A DNA stretch of 8,332 nucleotides, from positions 1-8,332 of the forward strand of contig JBBRMF010000232.1 of NCBI GenBank assembly GCA_038230975.1, read 5' to 3'. Below are positions 1 through 6,038 of the stretch, in pieces. Made by a program: the position numbers and the translations under genes. Position 1 is the first letter of the stretch. Each line of letters begins with the position of its first letter. Source of the stretch: JANXVV01 sp038230975. GTDB taxonomy: Bacteria > Planctomycetota > Phycisphaerae > Tepidisphaerales > Tepidisphaeraceae. The notes beneath the pieces are model-generated. The model made no database searches and was not told where the DNA came from. It saw only the letters and a list, made by a program, of their open reading frames with translations.

Positions 1-152
1 CAGCCTGAACTGCAAACGGAACCACTACTGAATCTCGCCACAACACAAATGAACCACAGATAAATACAGATGTACACCGATATAAAAGACATAGACCGCC
101 GAAACGTCTTTTCCTTCCCCGTACAGGCGCGGCGGTACGTCAGTCTTCGTGG
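1..152. other. Left-edge intergenic DNA with short repeat and inverted repeat
   Basis: This stretch lies downstream of the leftward SRPBCC operon and holds no gene I can support. Plus-strand frame 1 is open from the edge to a TAA at 61-63 (20 codons), so it could be the last piece of a rightward gene entering from the left, but nothing in it is recognisable. The stretch contains a threefold 10-bp periodic repeat at 54-83 and a 7-bp inverted repeat, ACCGCCG (95-101) and CGGCGGT (130-136). The inverted repeat could form a loose hairpin after the leftward operon and is followed on that strand by CTATGTCTTTTA. That is only weakly terminator-like, because the loop is 28 bases. Confidence 0.4.
54..83. 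repeat. Three-unit 10-bp degenerate tandem repeat
   Basis: Three consecutive 10-base units can be read directly: CCACAGATAA, ATACAGATGT and ACACCGATAT. They share the core ACA(G/C)(A/C)GAT-like pattern, and the spacing is exactly one helical turn. Similar degenerate ACCACAGAT/ACACAGAT strings are, from general experience, common dispersed intergenic elements in planctomycete and verrucomicrobial genomes. I cannot verify copies elsewhere from this window. No function is known to me. Confidence 0.55.
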
Positions 153-674
153 TCAACCCGCACTTTTCTCCAGCCCTCTCCGATGCATTTCAATCACCAT
201 CAACTGATGGTGAATTGAATGCAACGTATGCCCCATCACCCACCGCAACCAGCGTCGGATCAGCCAAGCGGGTAACATCATCGCTGTCCACCGCCCGCGA
301 ACTGCAATCGTCAATCGACAGTTGCCATTCACCTTCGACTTCACTTCATACGTGAAGACATGCGGGAACCCCACGCCATTTCCCCCACGCGATAAATCGC
401 TAAAACTATATCCGATACCCTCGCGCCATTTCAGCACTCGACCCACGCGATTAAATCGAATCGGACCAAACCGATGCCCCAGAACAATGGCCGTGCCTGC
501 TCCGAGGCGTACCGATTCATCCGCAGCGCGAATGCCCGCATGAAATGGGTCCAACCCCACACAGTAGGTAAACGATCGCATCTGCCCCCACACCGTGCCG
601 ACCGACATCGGCAACAACATCGTCGCGAGCAACTCCACGCGCTGCCGATCTTTTAAACGAACTGCGACTATCAT
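153..674 (-). CDS. SRPBCC-like (START/polyketide-cyclase fold) protein, 173 aa
   Basis: This is a 173-residue soluble-looking protein. Its pattern resembles the SRPBCC ligand-binding fold: an N-terminal strand that runs into a helix around LLPMSVGTVWGQMRSF (20-35), central strands rich in Arg/Gly (60-92), a strand pair near HVFTYEVKSKV (105-115) and LTIAVRGRW (121-129), and a long amphipathic C-terminal helix (about 135-168). Members of this fold bind hydrophobic ligands in a deep cavity, and the specific ligand here cannot be told. I chose the ATG at 674 because it lies 8 bases after the TAA (683-685) of the upstream gene, with a weak AAGAAG ribosome site. A longer reading up to 788 would overlap the upstream gene and add a low-complexity Asp/Glu/Gly stretch that looks like out-of-frame sequence. 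It appears to be the second gene of a two-gene operon with another SRPBCC protein, so the pair may be diverged duplicates. The family call is by pattern only. Confidence 0.7.
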   Translation of the reverse strand: MIVAVRLKDRQRVELLATMLLPMSVGTVWGQMRSFTYCVGLDPFHAGIRAADESVRLGAGTAIVLGHRFGPIRFNRVGRVLKWREGIGYSFSDLSRGGNGVGFPHVFTYEVKSKVNGNCRLTIAVRGRWTAMMLPAWLIRRWLRWVMGHTLHSIHHQLMVIEMHRRGLEKSAG

Positions 675-682
675 CAATCTTC

Positions 683-1738
683 TTACTTGGAAACCGCCAG
701 TGATCGCGGTGCATGCGTTGACGCATTTTCCTTCGCCTTCATCGCCATCCCCGTCAATACATGCTGATGCAGCGTGTGCGTCGCCCAAAGTTCAGCCCAT
801 TGCCACGCAAACCGCGGCCCCAGCAACGGCTCATATTCCGTCGCCAGCGTAACGCGCGTTTGCTCCGGTCCAACCGCCTCAAACCGAAATTCGCCACCGG
901 TCAGGCGAATCGATCGTGTCTCAATCTGCTTTTGTTCAATCACCTCAAACGCCAGCAACTTGTGTTCTTCCCGCTTCGTAATTCTCTTGACCAGCCTGCC
1001 TTTACTATAAACGCAATACTTAATGTCGCCCACGTTCTGCGTTCCACCCGTTGTATAAAGTGGCTTGGGTAACAACAGCCTTAGCAGCAGCGGGGGCTGA
1101 TGCCGAACCTCTTCATAAAAGATCACGCCATCCCAGGCATTGGCAACGCTCGCAGGAATGATCATCGACGTCTCGATCGTCTCATTCGCGAAATGATGTC
1201 GACCTTCAATTCTTCCACCAATCAATGGAATGATTGTCATCAAGATCAATGGCAGCCAGTCTTTTTGAGAAAAGCTTCGCCGCTTGAGCTCGTTGCGAAG
1301 CATTGCGCCTAAAAGCCCTCCCAGGATGGCAGGTCCGACCACAACACCCCCAAATGAACAGCCGCAAAACAGTCCCAGGATATTTCTGGAACCCAGTCCC
1401 GTGATCACTACAAAAACAACCATCATCGCCAGCAGCACGATGAAAAAAGTTCGTACCCGGCAGGCATATCCGGTAATCGCCCCGATGCACAAAGGCGTCA
1501 CCAATGTGACCGTCCATCCATAACCATACGCCGGGAGCAAGAACGAGAAGCTGAGAATCCCCACGACAATCGCCAGCAAAAACCCCGGCAGCCAATACTT
1601 CCACCACACAAACGGCAGCTTGTTCGTCCACGTATTCGGATCCGCTGGATCAAACACCAACCCGCACTCCGGGCATCGGGGCTCTGGCAGCCCGTCAAGA
1701 ATGTAATAACACCTGATGCAACGCGCCGGACTCGACAT
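683..1738 (-). CDS. Zinc-ribbon, multi-pass membrane protein with C-terminal SRPBCC domain
   Basis: This 351-residue protein has three visible parts. Residues 7-26 form a CX2C-X11-CX2C zinc ribbon (C7, C10, C22, C25) in the GLPEPRCPECG style typical of planctomycete proteins. Residues about 47-175 carry roughly five hydrophobic segments (about 47-69, 74-94, 97-116, 121-147, 160-175), so this part sits in the cytoplasmic membrane. Residues about 187-335 look like an SRPBCC/polyketide-cyclase domain, with the signature order ETSMIIPAS, IFYEEVRHQPP, LLLPKPLYTTGG, NVGDIKYCVY, KGRLVKRI, LAFEVIEQ, IRLTGGEF, TRVTLATEYEP and HTLHQHVLTGM. That order matches SRPBCC proteins that I recall from other phyla. 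The fold binds hydrophobic molecules, but the ligand and biological role are unknown. The ATG at 1738 is the natural start because the zinc ribbon begins at residue 7. The gene is first in a tight operon with the 173-residue SRPBCC-like gene and is divergent from panE. Confidence 0.82.
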   Translation of the reverse strand: MSSPARCIRCYYILDGLPEPRCPECGLVFDPADPNTWTNKLPFVWWKYWLPGFLLAIVVGILSFSFLLPAYGYGWTVTLVTPLCIGAITGYACRVRTFFIVLLAMMVVFVVITGLGSRNILGLFCGCSFGGVVVGPAILGGLLGAMLRNELKRRSFSQKDWLPLILMTIIPLIGGRIEGRHHFANETIETSMIIPASVANAWDGVIFYEEVRHQPPLLLRLLLPKPLYTTGGTQNVGDIKYCVYSKGRLVKRITKREEHKLLAFEVIEQKQIETRSIRLTGGEFRFEAVGPEQTRVTLATEYEPLLGPRFAWQWAELWATHTLHQHVLTGMAMKAKENASTHAPRSLAVSK

Positions 1739-1923
1739 GATCTATCTCTTTCTGCCTGTGTTCTGATCTGGACTGGCCGAGAGTGTAGGGCAAAATGGTC
1801 AACACCGTTTCGAAGATCGGTAATTTTATCGCCCGTGAAACATTCGCCGATGATTTGAAACGCATTCAATACTGAGAGACTTGCCGAATCTTTTCCCCAA
1901 GCTCTTCACAATGATCCGACTCC

Positions 1924-2916
1924 ATGGCAAAGTTCGTCCTGATGAATGCCCCAAACACCCATACCCCCCTCTCCGAAAAACCTTCCTTCGCCATCATCGG
2001 CAGCGGTGCCGTCGGCAGCTATTACGGCGCAAGGCTGGTGCAAGGCGGCCAGAACGTACACTTCCTGCTTCGCAGTGACTATGACCTCGTTCGCAAAAAT
2101 GGTTTCACCATCAAAAGTTGCGCGGGCGATTTCTCCTTGCCGGCGGACCGCCTGAATGTGTATCGCGACGTGATGGACATGCCGAAGGTCGATTGGGTCA
2201 TCGTCACTTTAAAGACCACCAACAACGATCAGTTCGAGCGCTTGATCGGCCCGCTCCTAAACGAAGACACGGCCATCCTGACCTTGCAAAACGGGCTTGG
2301 GAATGAAGATCGTCTGGCCGCCTTGTTCGGTCGCGAGCGTGTGTTGGGTGGAATGGCGTTTACCTGCATCAATCGCATTGAGCCGGGGGTGATCGATCAT
2401 TCGGCGCACGGTCTGATTCGTCTCGGTGAGTTCGGAGGTGGACCCGGGGCGCGGGCGACACACATCGCCGACTTGTTCAAACGCTGTCAGATTCCCTGTG
2501 ACGTTCTGAATGATTTGAAATATGGCCGATGGGAAAAACTGGTTTGGAACATCCCATTCAACGGGCTTTCGACGGTTCTCGATCAACACACAGAACAGAT
2601 CCTGGCCACGACCACCGGCGAATCACTGGTTCGGGATATCATGGCCGAGGTCATCGCCACCGCCCGCGCCAATGGCGTCACGATGGACGACAGCCTCATC
2701 GATCGCAATATCACCCGCACACGCGAAATGGGGCCCTATCGGACCAGCATGCAGGTGGATCGACAAATGAGGCGTGCGTTGGAAATCGAAGCCATCCTCG
2801 GGGAACCAATGCGGGCAGGAATGGCAAAATCAGTCGCAAATCCTTTCATAAAAATGCTTTACGAATTATTATGTTGTGTTCAAGCGGGTTTGAAATCACC
2901 TAGGGATGGGGTGTAA
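1924..2916 (+). CDS. panE: 2-dehydropantoate 2-reductase (ketopantoate reductase family)
   Basis: PanE/ApbA reduces 2-dehydropantoate to pantoate with NADPH, a cytoplasmic step of pantothenate and coenzyme A synthesis. The 330-residue protein shows the N-terminal Rossmann site FAIIGSGAVGSYYGARL (22-38; G26, G28 and G31 bind dinucleotide). The QNGLGNE motif (122-128) carries the conserved Asn at 123. The catalytic region YGRWEKLVWNIPFNGLS (200-216) has the presumed catalytic Lys205 and Asn209. The C-terminal helical motif TSMQVDRQMRRALEIEAI (274-291) has Ser275 and Glu287 in the places expected for substrate binding. It carries about 20 extra residues before the Rossmann strand, so a later ATG at 1942 is possible, and neither start has a clear ribosome site. 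No other pantothenate gene is adjacent, and the family contains paralogs acting on other 2-oxoacids, so the exact substrate is inferred. Confidence 0.9.
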   Translation: MAKFVLMNAPNTHTPLSEKPSFAIIGSGAVGSYYGARLVQGGQNVHFLLRSDYDLVRKNGFTIKSCAGDFSLPADRLNVYRDVMDMPKVDWVIVTLKTTNNDQFERLIGPLLNEDTAILTLQNGLGNEDRLAALFGRERVLGGMAFTCINRIEPGVIDHSAHGLIRLGEFGGGPGARATHIADLFKRCQIPCDVLNDLKYGRWEKLVWNIPFNGLSTVLDQHTEQILATTTGESLVRDIMAEVIATARANGVTMDDSLIDRNITRTREMGPYRTSMQVDRQMRRALEIEAILGEPMRAGMAKSVANPFIKMLYELLCCVQAGLKSPRDGV

Positions 2917-2967
2917 AGGGCCCGCGAACCTCATTCATTCATAGCCGGATCTTAATCAAAACTTATC

Positions 2968-2995
2968 TTGCAAACGCGCGGACCGGTGGTATGTT
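2968..2995 (+). promoter_or_regulatory. Candidate sigma-70-type promoter upstream of the small membrane ORF
   Basis: TTGCAA at 2968-2973 is followed after 16 bases by TATGTT at 2990-2995. Both boxes match the consensus at four of six positions. The site lies 52 bases after the panE stop and about 100 bases before the small ORF at 3097, giving a leader of roughly 90 bases. There is no experimental support, and promoter rules in planctomycetes are only partly known. Confidence 0.35.
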
Positions 2996-3080
2996 TTCCC
3001 CGGAGAAGTGAGTTGGGTTCCGCAGTGACGATCGCGTCGATTGAGCCAGAGCGTTTAGCCATAAGTTGTGTTGTAAGATC

Positions 3081-3096
3081 AAAGCCGGAGGGCTTT
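3081..3096 (+). promoter_or_regulatory. Hairpin enclosing the Shine-Dalgarno site of the 62-aa ORF
   Basis: The perfect inverted repeat AAAGCC-GGAG-GGCTTT ends directly before the ATG at 3097. The ribosome binding site GGAGGG (3087-3092) occupies the loop and the start of the 3' arm, 4 bases from the start codon. This is the clearest Shine-Dalgarno sequence in the window apart from that of the CBS gene. Folding would hide part of it, so translation could be sensitive to structure. The stem is only 6 bp with three G-C pairs, so the effect may be small. Confidence 0.45.
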
Positions 3097-3285
3097 ATGT
3101 TTTCGCATCGGCTTTTTGCGCACTTGGGCATCGTGGCTGCATTGGTCGTTCTAATCGGCAGCATGTCGGTTTTGCTGCACGGTCGCGAGCGCCTCCAACC
3201 GTCCCAGCAGGCCACAGAGTCTTCTCAGCTTGAAGCGGTCTCGCAAATGGTTTTCGGCCAGACCGACACCGCGCTACATCGCTGA
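3097..3285 (+). CDS. Small hypothetical single-pass membrane protein, 62 aa
   Basis: I do not recognise this gene. It would encode 62 residues: a short basic start (MFSHRLFAH), one hydrophobic helix at about 10-28 (LGIVAALVVLIGSMSVLLH), then a polar Gln/Ser/Thr-rich tail. The start at 3097 is favoured by a good GGAGGG ribosome site 4 bases upstream. The open frame reaches back to an ATG at 2991-ish and beyond, but that part is less protein-like and overlaps the promoter candidate. About two thirds of codons end in G or C, compatible with a real gene. An adjacent frame stays open from 3230 to 3379 and encodes another hydrophobic run near its end, so a frameshifted or decayed longer gene cannot be excluded. 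Function is unknown. Confidence 0.42.
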   Translation: MFSHRLFAHLGIVAALVVLIGSMSVLLHGRERLQPSQQATESSQLEAVSQMVFGQTDTALHR

Positions 3286-3388
3286 TTTCAAGATCAATCC
3301 GCATTCTCGAAGGAATGGCACTCCGATTCTCGCTATCGCGTTCGCTGTCGTTATCACTTTATCCCTCTGCTCGATATGATGCCCCACT

Positions 3389-4621
3389 ATGCACGTCGTG
3401 ATTTTTGAAGACGCTCGCTGGCCCATGTTTGCGCCGGTTTCCCTTTCCCGCCCGGTGTTCTGCTTGGCGAGCGGCGCAAGTACGCTATTGGAAAAGCAGT
3501 TACGAGCGCTAAACCCAACGCGATTGTCGCTTTGGGTCCGGCCGGGTTTAGTCGACTTTTGTCAACGCTACGTGTTGCCAACCTTGAAGGTGCCGACGAC
3601 CCTCAATGAACCGCTTGGCCATCAACCTTACTTATTGATCAACGGCCGGACGCTATTTGCCGGCCAATGCGAAACCCCTACAGACTTTGCCGTCGCCATG
3701 GACGACCACGGCCTCTGCGTCGCCTACACAGAATCGCCCGGCCTTTCCCCACAGGATGTCTTTGAGGAGTCCGAACAGTGGATGAATCTGCGCAATCTTC
3801 CCTCTGCCGAACTGCTCGGGCAAACCGTTGCTTATCTGTGGGATCTGATCACCTGCAATGAAGCTTCTCTTCGCGATGATTTCGCGCATGTCACGCCGCG
3901 CTATCAACCCAAACCCTCCGGCTCCTATCATCTGGTCAACGACGCGGATATCTGCTTCTCCAGTGACATTCAACTGTCGCCAGGATGTGTGATCGATGCT
4001 TCCAAAGGGCCGGTCATCATCAATAACAGCGTGGTCATCGGATCAAACGCGGTGATTCAGGGCCCGTGCTCGATTGGATCGGGCAGCCATATCTCACCGC
4101 TCGCATTGATACGGGGCGGCACGAGCCTGGGCGACCGATGTAAGATCGGGGGTGAGGTTTCCAACGCCATCTTCATGAGCTGTTCCAACAAAGCCCACGA
4201 AGGGTTTGTCGGGGACAGCTATATCGGGCAATGGGTAAACTTCGGTGCCGGAGCATCCACCAGCAACTTAAAAAACACCTATGGCAAGATCAACCTCCGT
4301 ATCGGCCGGCATACCATGCCAACCGGCAAGCAATTCTTAGGCGCGCTGATTGGCGATCACACGAAGTTCGCCATCTCCACCCGCATTATGACCGGATCGT
4401 ACATCGGCTATTGCTGCATGGTCGCCGCTTCGTCTCTGACACCCACTTATCTCCCGAGCTTCACATTTCTCAGCGATAGCGGCGCCCAACATTACGAGCG
4501 GGAAAAAGCCAAAGAGATGATGATCCAGGTCTACAAACGAAGAAGCCGCGAATGGGAAACAGGCGACGAGACCCTTCTGGACTACGTGAAGGAATCTGCC
4601 GCGACGGTTGAAGTTCCGTAA
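3389..4621 (+). CDS. GlmU-family protein (putative sugar nucleotidyltransferase / hexapeptide acyltransferase)
   Basis: This 410-residue protein resembles the alternative GlmU family (UDP-GlcNAc diphosphorylase/glucosamine-1-phosphate acetyltransferase-like) found in Bacteroidetes, planctomycetes and others. The N-terminal part (1-160) begins VVIFEDARWPMFAPVSLSRP, the usual family opening, with LINGRTLF at 83-90. It lacks the LxxGxGTRM loop of classical GlmU, so nucleotidyl transfer is not proven by sequence. Residues about 183-360 form a left-handed beta-helix of hexapeptide repeats. These include the diagnostic stretch IGGEVSNAIF (253-262), SNKAHEGFVGDSYIG (266-280) and WVNFGAGASTSNLKNTYG (282-299), where the Lys/His pair K268/H270 and the NLKN motif are family hallmarks. 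The C-terminus (365-395) is a charged helix. The likely role is amino-sugar nucleotide synthesis for peptidoglycan or other envelope sugars, in the cytoplasm. The ATG at 3389 is the first possible start after an in-frame TGA at 3377, and no ribosome site is evident. Confidence 0.83.
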   Translation: MHVVIFEDARWPMFAPVSLSRPVFCLASGASTLLEKQLRALNPTRLSLWVRPGLVDFCQRYVLPTLKVPTTLNEPLGHQPYLLINGRTLFAGQCETPTDFAVAMDDHGLCVAYTESPGLSPQDVFEESEQWMNLRNLPSAELLGQTVAYLWDLITCNEASLRDDFAHVTPRYQPKPSGSYHLVNDADICFSSDIQLSPGCVIDASKGPVIINNSVVIGSNAVIQGPCSIGSGSHISPLALIRGGTSLGDRCKIGGEVSNAIFMSCSNKAHEGFVGDSYIGQWVNFGAGASTSNLKNTYGKINLRIGRHTMPTGKQFLGALIGDHTKFAISTRIMTGSYIGYCCMVAASSLTPTYLPSFTFLSDSGAQHYEREKAKEMMIQVYKRRSREWETGDETLLDYVKESAATVEVP

Positions 4622-4640
4622 CGCTTATCTCAAAAGGATT

Positions 4641-5927
4641 CTACTTCGTTCTACCCGTCCGCCTCTTCGTCTCCCCGGGATTCTTGAAGTTGGCCGGCTT
4701 GTTGCTCACCAACCTCGGAATCGCCCATTTTAGATCCGGGTACCAATGGCTCATGACGGTCCAATACAAAGAATCCTCCACCGGGATTGGCCGCAGTTGC
4801 TCCCCTTTAAATAACCCTTCGATTCCCTTGCCCTCCGCCGACCATTCCGTTCCGCTGTCCTGATCCTCCCAAACCACCGCTGGTTTTTTCGGGTCACTCT
4901 TTCGCCGAAACATCGGAATCAAATCGTCCTTCACATGGCGGTCAAATGCCTTGACCTGCCCGGTCGCACTGTCGCGAAAAAGAAGCAGATGCGTTTCGCC
5001 ATCCGAGACATTCGCCGGCTCGTTTCCCACCGCGTCAACCGGAATCGCCACCGGGCGGGTTGTCGGTACGAAAATAATCTGCGATTCCGCCGGATGGGTC
5101 GACGGCGATGATCCTTTTTCCCGGGCCATCGAATACTTCGGCAACACTGGCACCGCCGGCTCCGTTTGACCCGATGCCGCCAGCATCACCTGTGTGTTCG
5201 GATGCAACTTCTTCCATTGCTGCCAGGTGACTTTATGCGTACGAACCGGGGCCCCAAATCCCGTCGGTTTTTCATGGCTGATCGTTGCACCCGTCACACC
5301 ATGGATAAACTGGCCGATCCGCCCGTTGTAAAGCAGAATCGAATTGGCGGGCATCGAAACAATCTGTAACTCACTAAGCTTGATCTCCGGCGTGATCTTG
5401 TACGCCAACGCCCGATTGGCAAATGCCGACCAGATCAAAATAAATCGATTCTCATGGTTCGACTGAAGCACCACCGGCGAGCGAAACAGCGCCGCAAACG
5501 GATACGCGTATGGCATATCCCCCAACTGCACCCCCACCACAAAATCTGTATCCCGCAACGCAGAAGCCGCATCAGCGGTGACGCAAGCAGGGTTCTCGAC
5601 GATCGAATATTCCCGCATCGGGCTGGACGCAAACCGATGAAAGAACAACGCCATCACCGGCCCGAGCGCAATCAACCACCAGACCCGCTTTCGACTGCCC
5701 ACAATCAGCCCGACAACCACAAGGCAAAGCACGATGGAAAATGTCGCCAGCACCCATTGCAGTCGATGCGTGAATAGAATGAGGCTCAAACCGCGATGAA
5801 ATTGTCCCCAGTAAGCGTCCGTCCCATACGCAAACAGCGCCGCCGCCGCCGTCGCCAGCAGCACGGAGATGACCAAAACGATTTGCGACCCAACAGGTTT
5901 CAACACGGGCCGGGAACATACCCGCAC
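4641..5927 (-). CDS. DUF3179-type membrane-anchored protein
   Basis: This 428-residue protein of unknown function has about three N-terminal membrane helices (about 14-34, 56-77, 83-99) and then a large domain resembling DUF3179. The opening motif is DFVVGVQLGDMPYAYPFAAL (128-147), equivalent to the family's VIGV-ING-ARAYPL strand. There follow LLYNGRIGQFIHGVTG (198-213) with VTWQQWKKLHPNTQVM (233-248), and a second set, LLLFRDSATGQVKAFDR (314-330), WEDQDSGTEWSAEGKGIEG (353-371), GEQLRPIP and YWTVMSHWYPDL (388-399). The YCPLC cysteine motif usual in this family is absent; the matching region reads FILIWSAFANRALAY (162-176). A Pro/Ser/Thr-rich linker (253-310) separates the two sets. The start is a GTG at 5927 with no strong ribosome site, so it is uncertain. 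The C-terminus is basic. It converges on the GlmU-family gene with a 19-bp gap, and no terminator was seen between them. Confidence 0.75.
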   Translation of the reverse strand: MRVCSRPVLKPVGSQIVLVISVLLATAAAALFAYGTDAYWGQFHRGLSLILFTHRLQWVLATFSIVLCLVVVGLIVGSRKRVWWLIALGPVMALFFHRFASSPMREYSIVENPACVTADAASALRDTDFVVGVQLGDMPYAYPFAALFRSPVVLQSNHENRFILIWSAFANRALAYKITPEIKLSELQIVSMPANSILLYNGRIGQFIHGVTGATISHEKPTGFGAPVRTHKVTWQQWKKLHPNTQVMLAASGQTEPAVPVLPKYSMAREKGSSPSTHPAESQIIFVPTTRPVAIPVDAVGNEPANVSDGETHLLLFRDSATGQVKAFDRHVKDDLIPMFRRKSDPKKPAVVWEDQDSGTEWSAEGKGIEGLFKGEQLRPIPVEDSLYWTVMSHWYPDLKWAIPRLVSNKPANFKNPGETKRRTGRTK

Positions 5928-5990
5928 AAGCGATCCGACGCGAATTCTCTGATCCCTTCCCCTGGTAATGTGACTGTCGTTTTATTTAGC

Positions 5991-6008
5991 CGGTTCGCTT
6001 GAGAACCG
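5991..6008. repeat. 6-bp perfect inverted repeat between der and the DUF3179 gene
   Basis: CGGTTC (5991-5996) and GAACCG (6003-6008) pair around the loop GCTTGA. It lies 30 bases after the der stop and about 63 bases before the DUF3179 start, both on the minus strand. On that strand it is followed by GCTAAATAAAACG rather than a U run, so it is a poor intrinsic terminator. It may instead be an operator, a transcript-end stabiliser or chance. Confidence 0.4.
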
Positions 6009-6038
6009 TGTCTATCAACTACCCGAAGCAAAAACCAC

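Noticed and set aside
675..788. Longer start for the 173-residue SRPBCC-like protein
   Set aside because: The added part overlaps the end of the upstream gene and looks like its shifted frame; the ATG at 674 is right after the upstream stop.
1739..1923. Sharp promoter pair for the divergent SRPBCC operon and panE
   Set aside because: A TTGACC on the minus strand (1797-1802) and several A/T-rich -10-like hexamers exist, but none have acceptable spacing, so I do not annotate a promoter.
2991..3011. Possible six-codon leader peptide (ATG at 2991, TGA at 3009-3011)
   Set aside because: It overlaps the -10 box candidate, has no proper ribosome site and no run of a single regulatory amino acid, so attenuation is not supported.
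2952..3215. Leftward 87-codon open frame between panE and the GlmU-like gene
   Set aside because: No ribosome site and no recognisable domain; the opposite strand has a better start signal and a hydrophobic helix.
4622..4640. Bidirectional terminator between the convergent genes
   Set aside because: The 19-bp gap has no inverted repeat or U tract that I can see.
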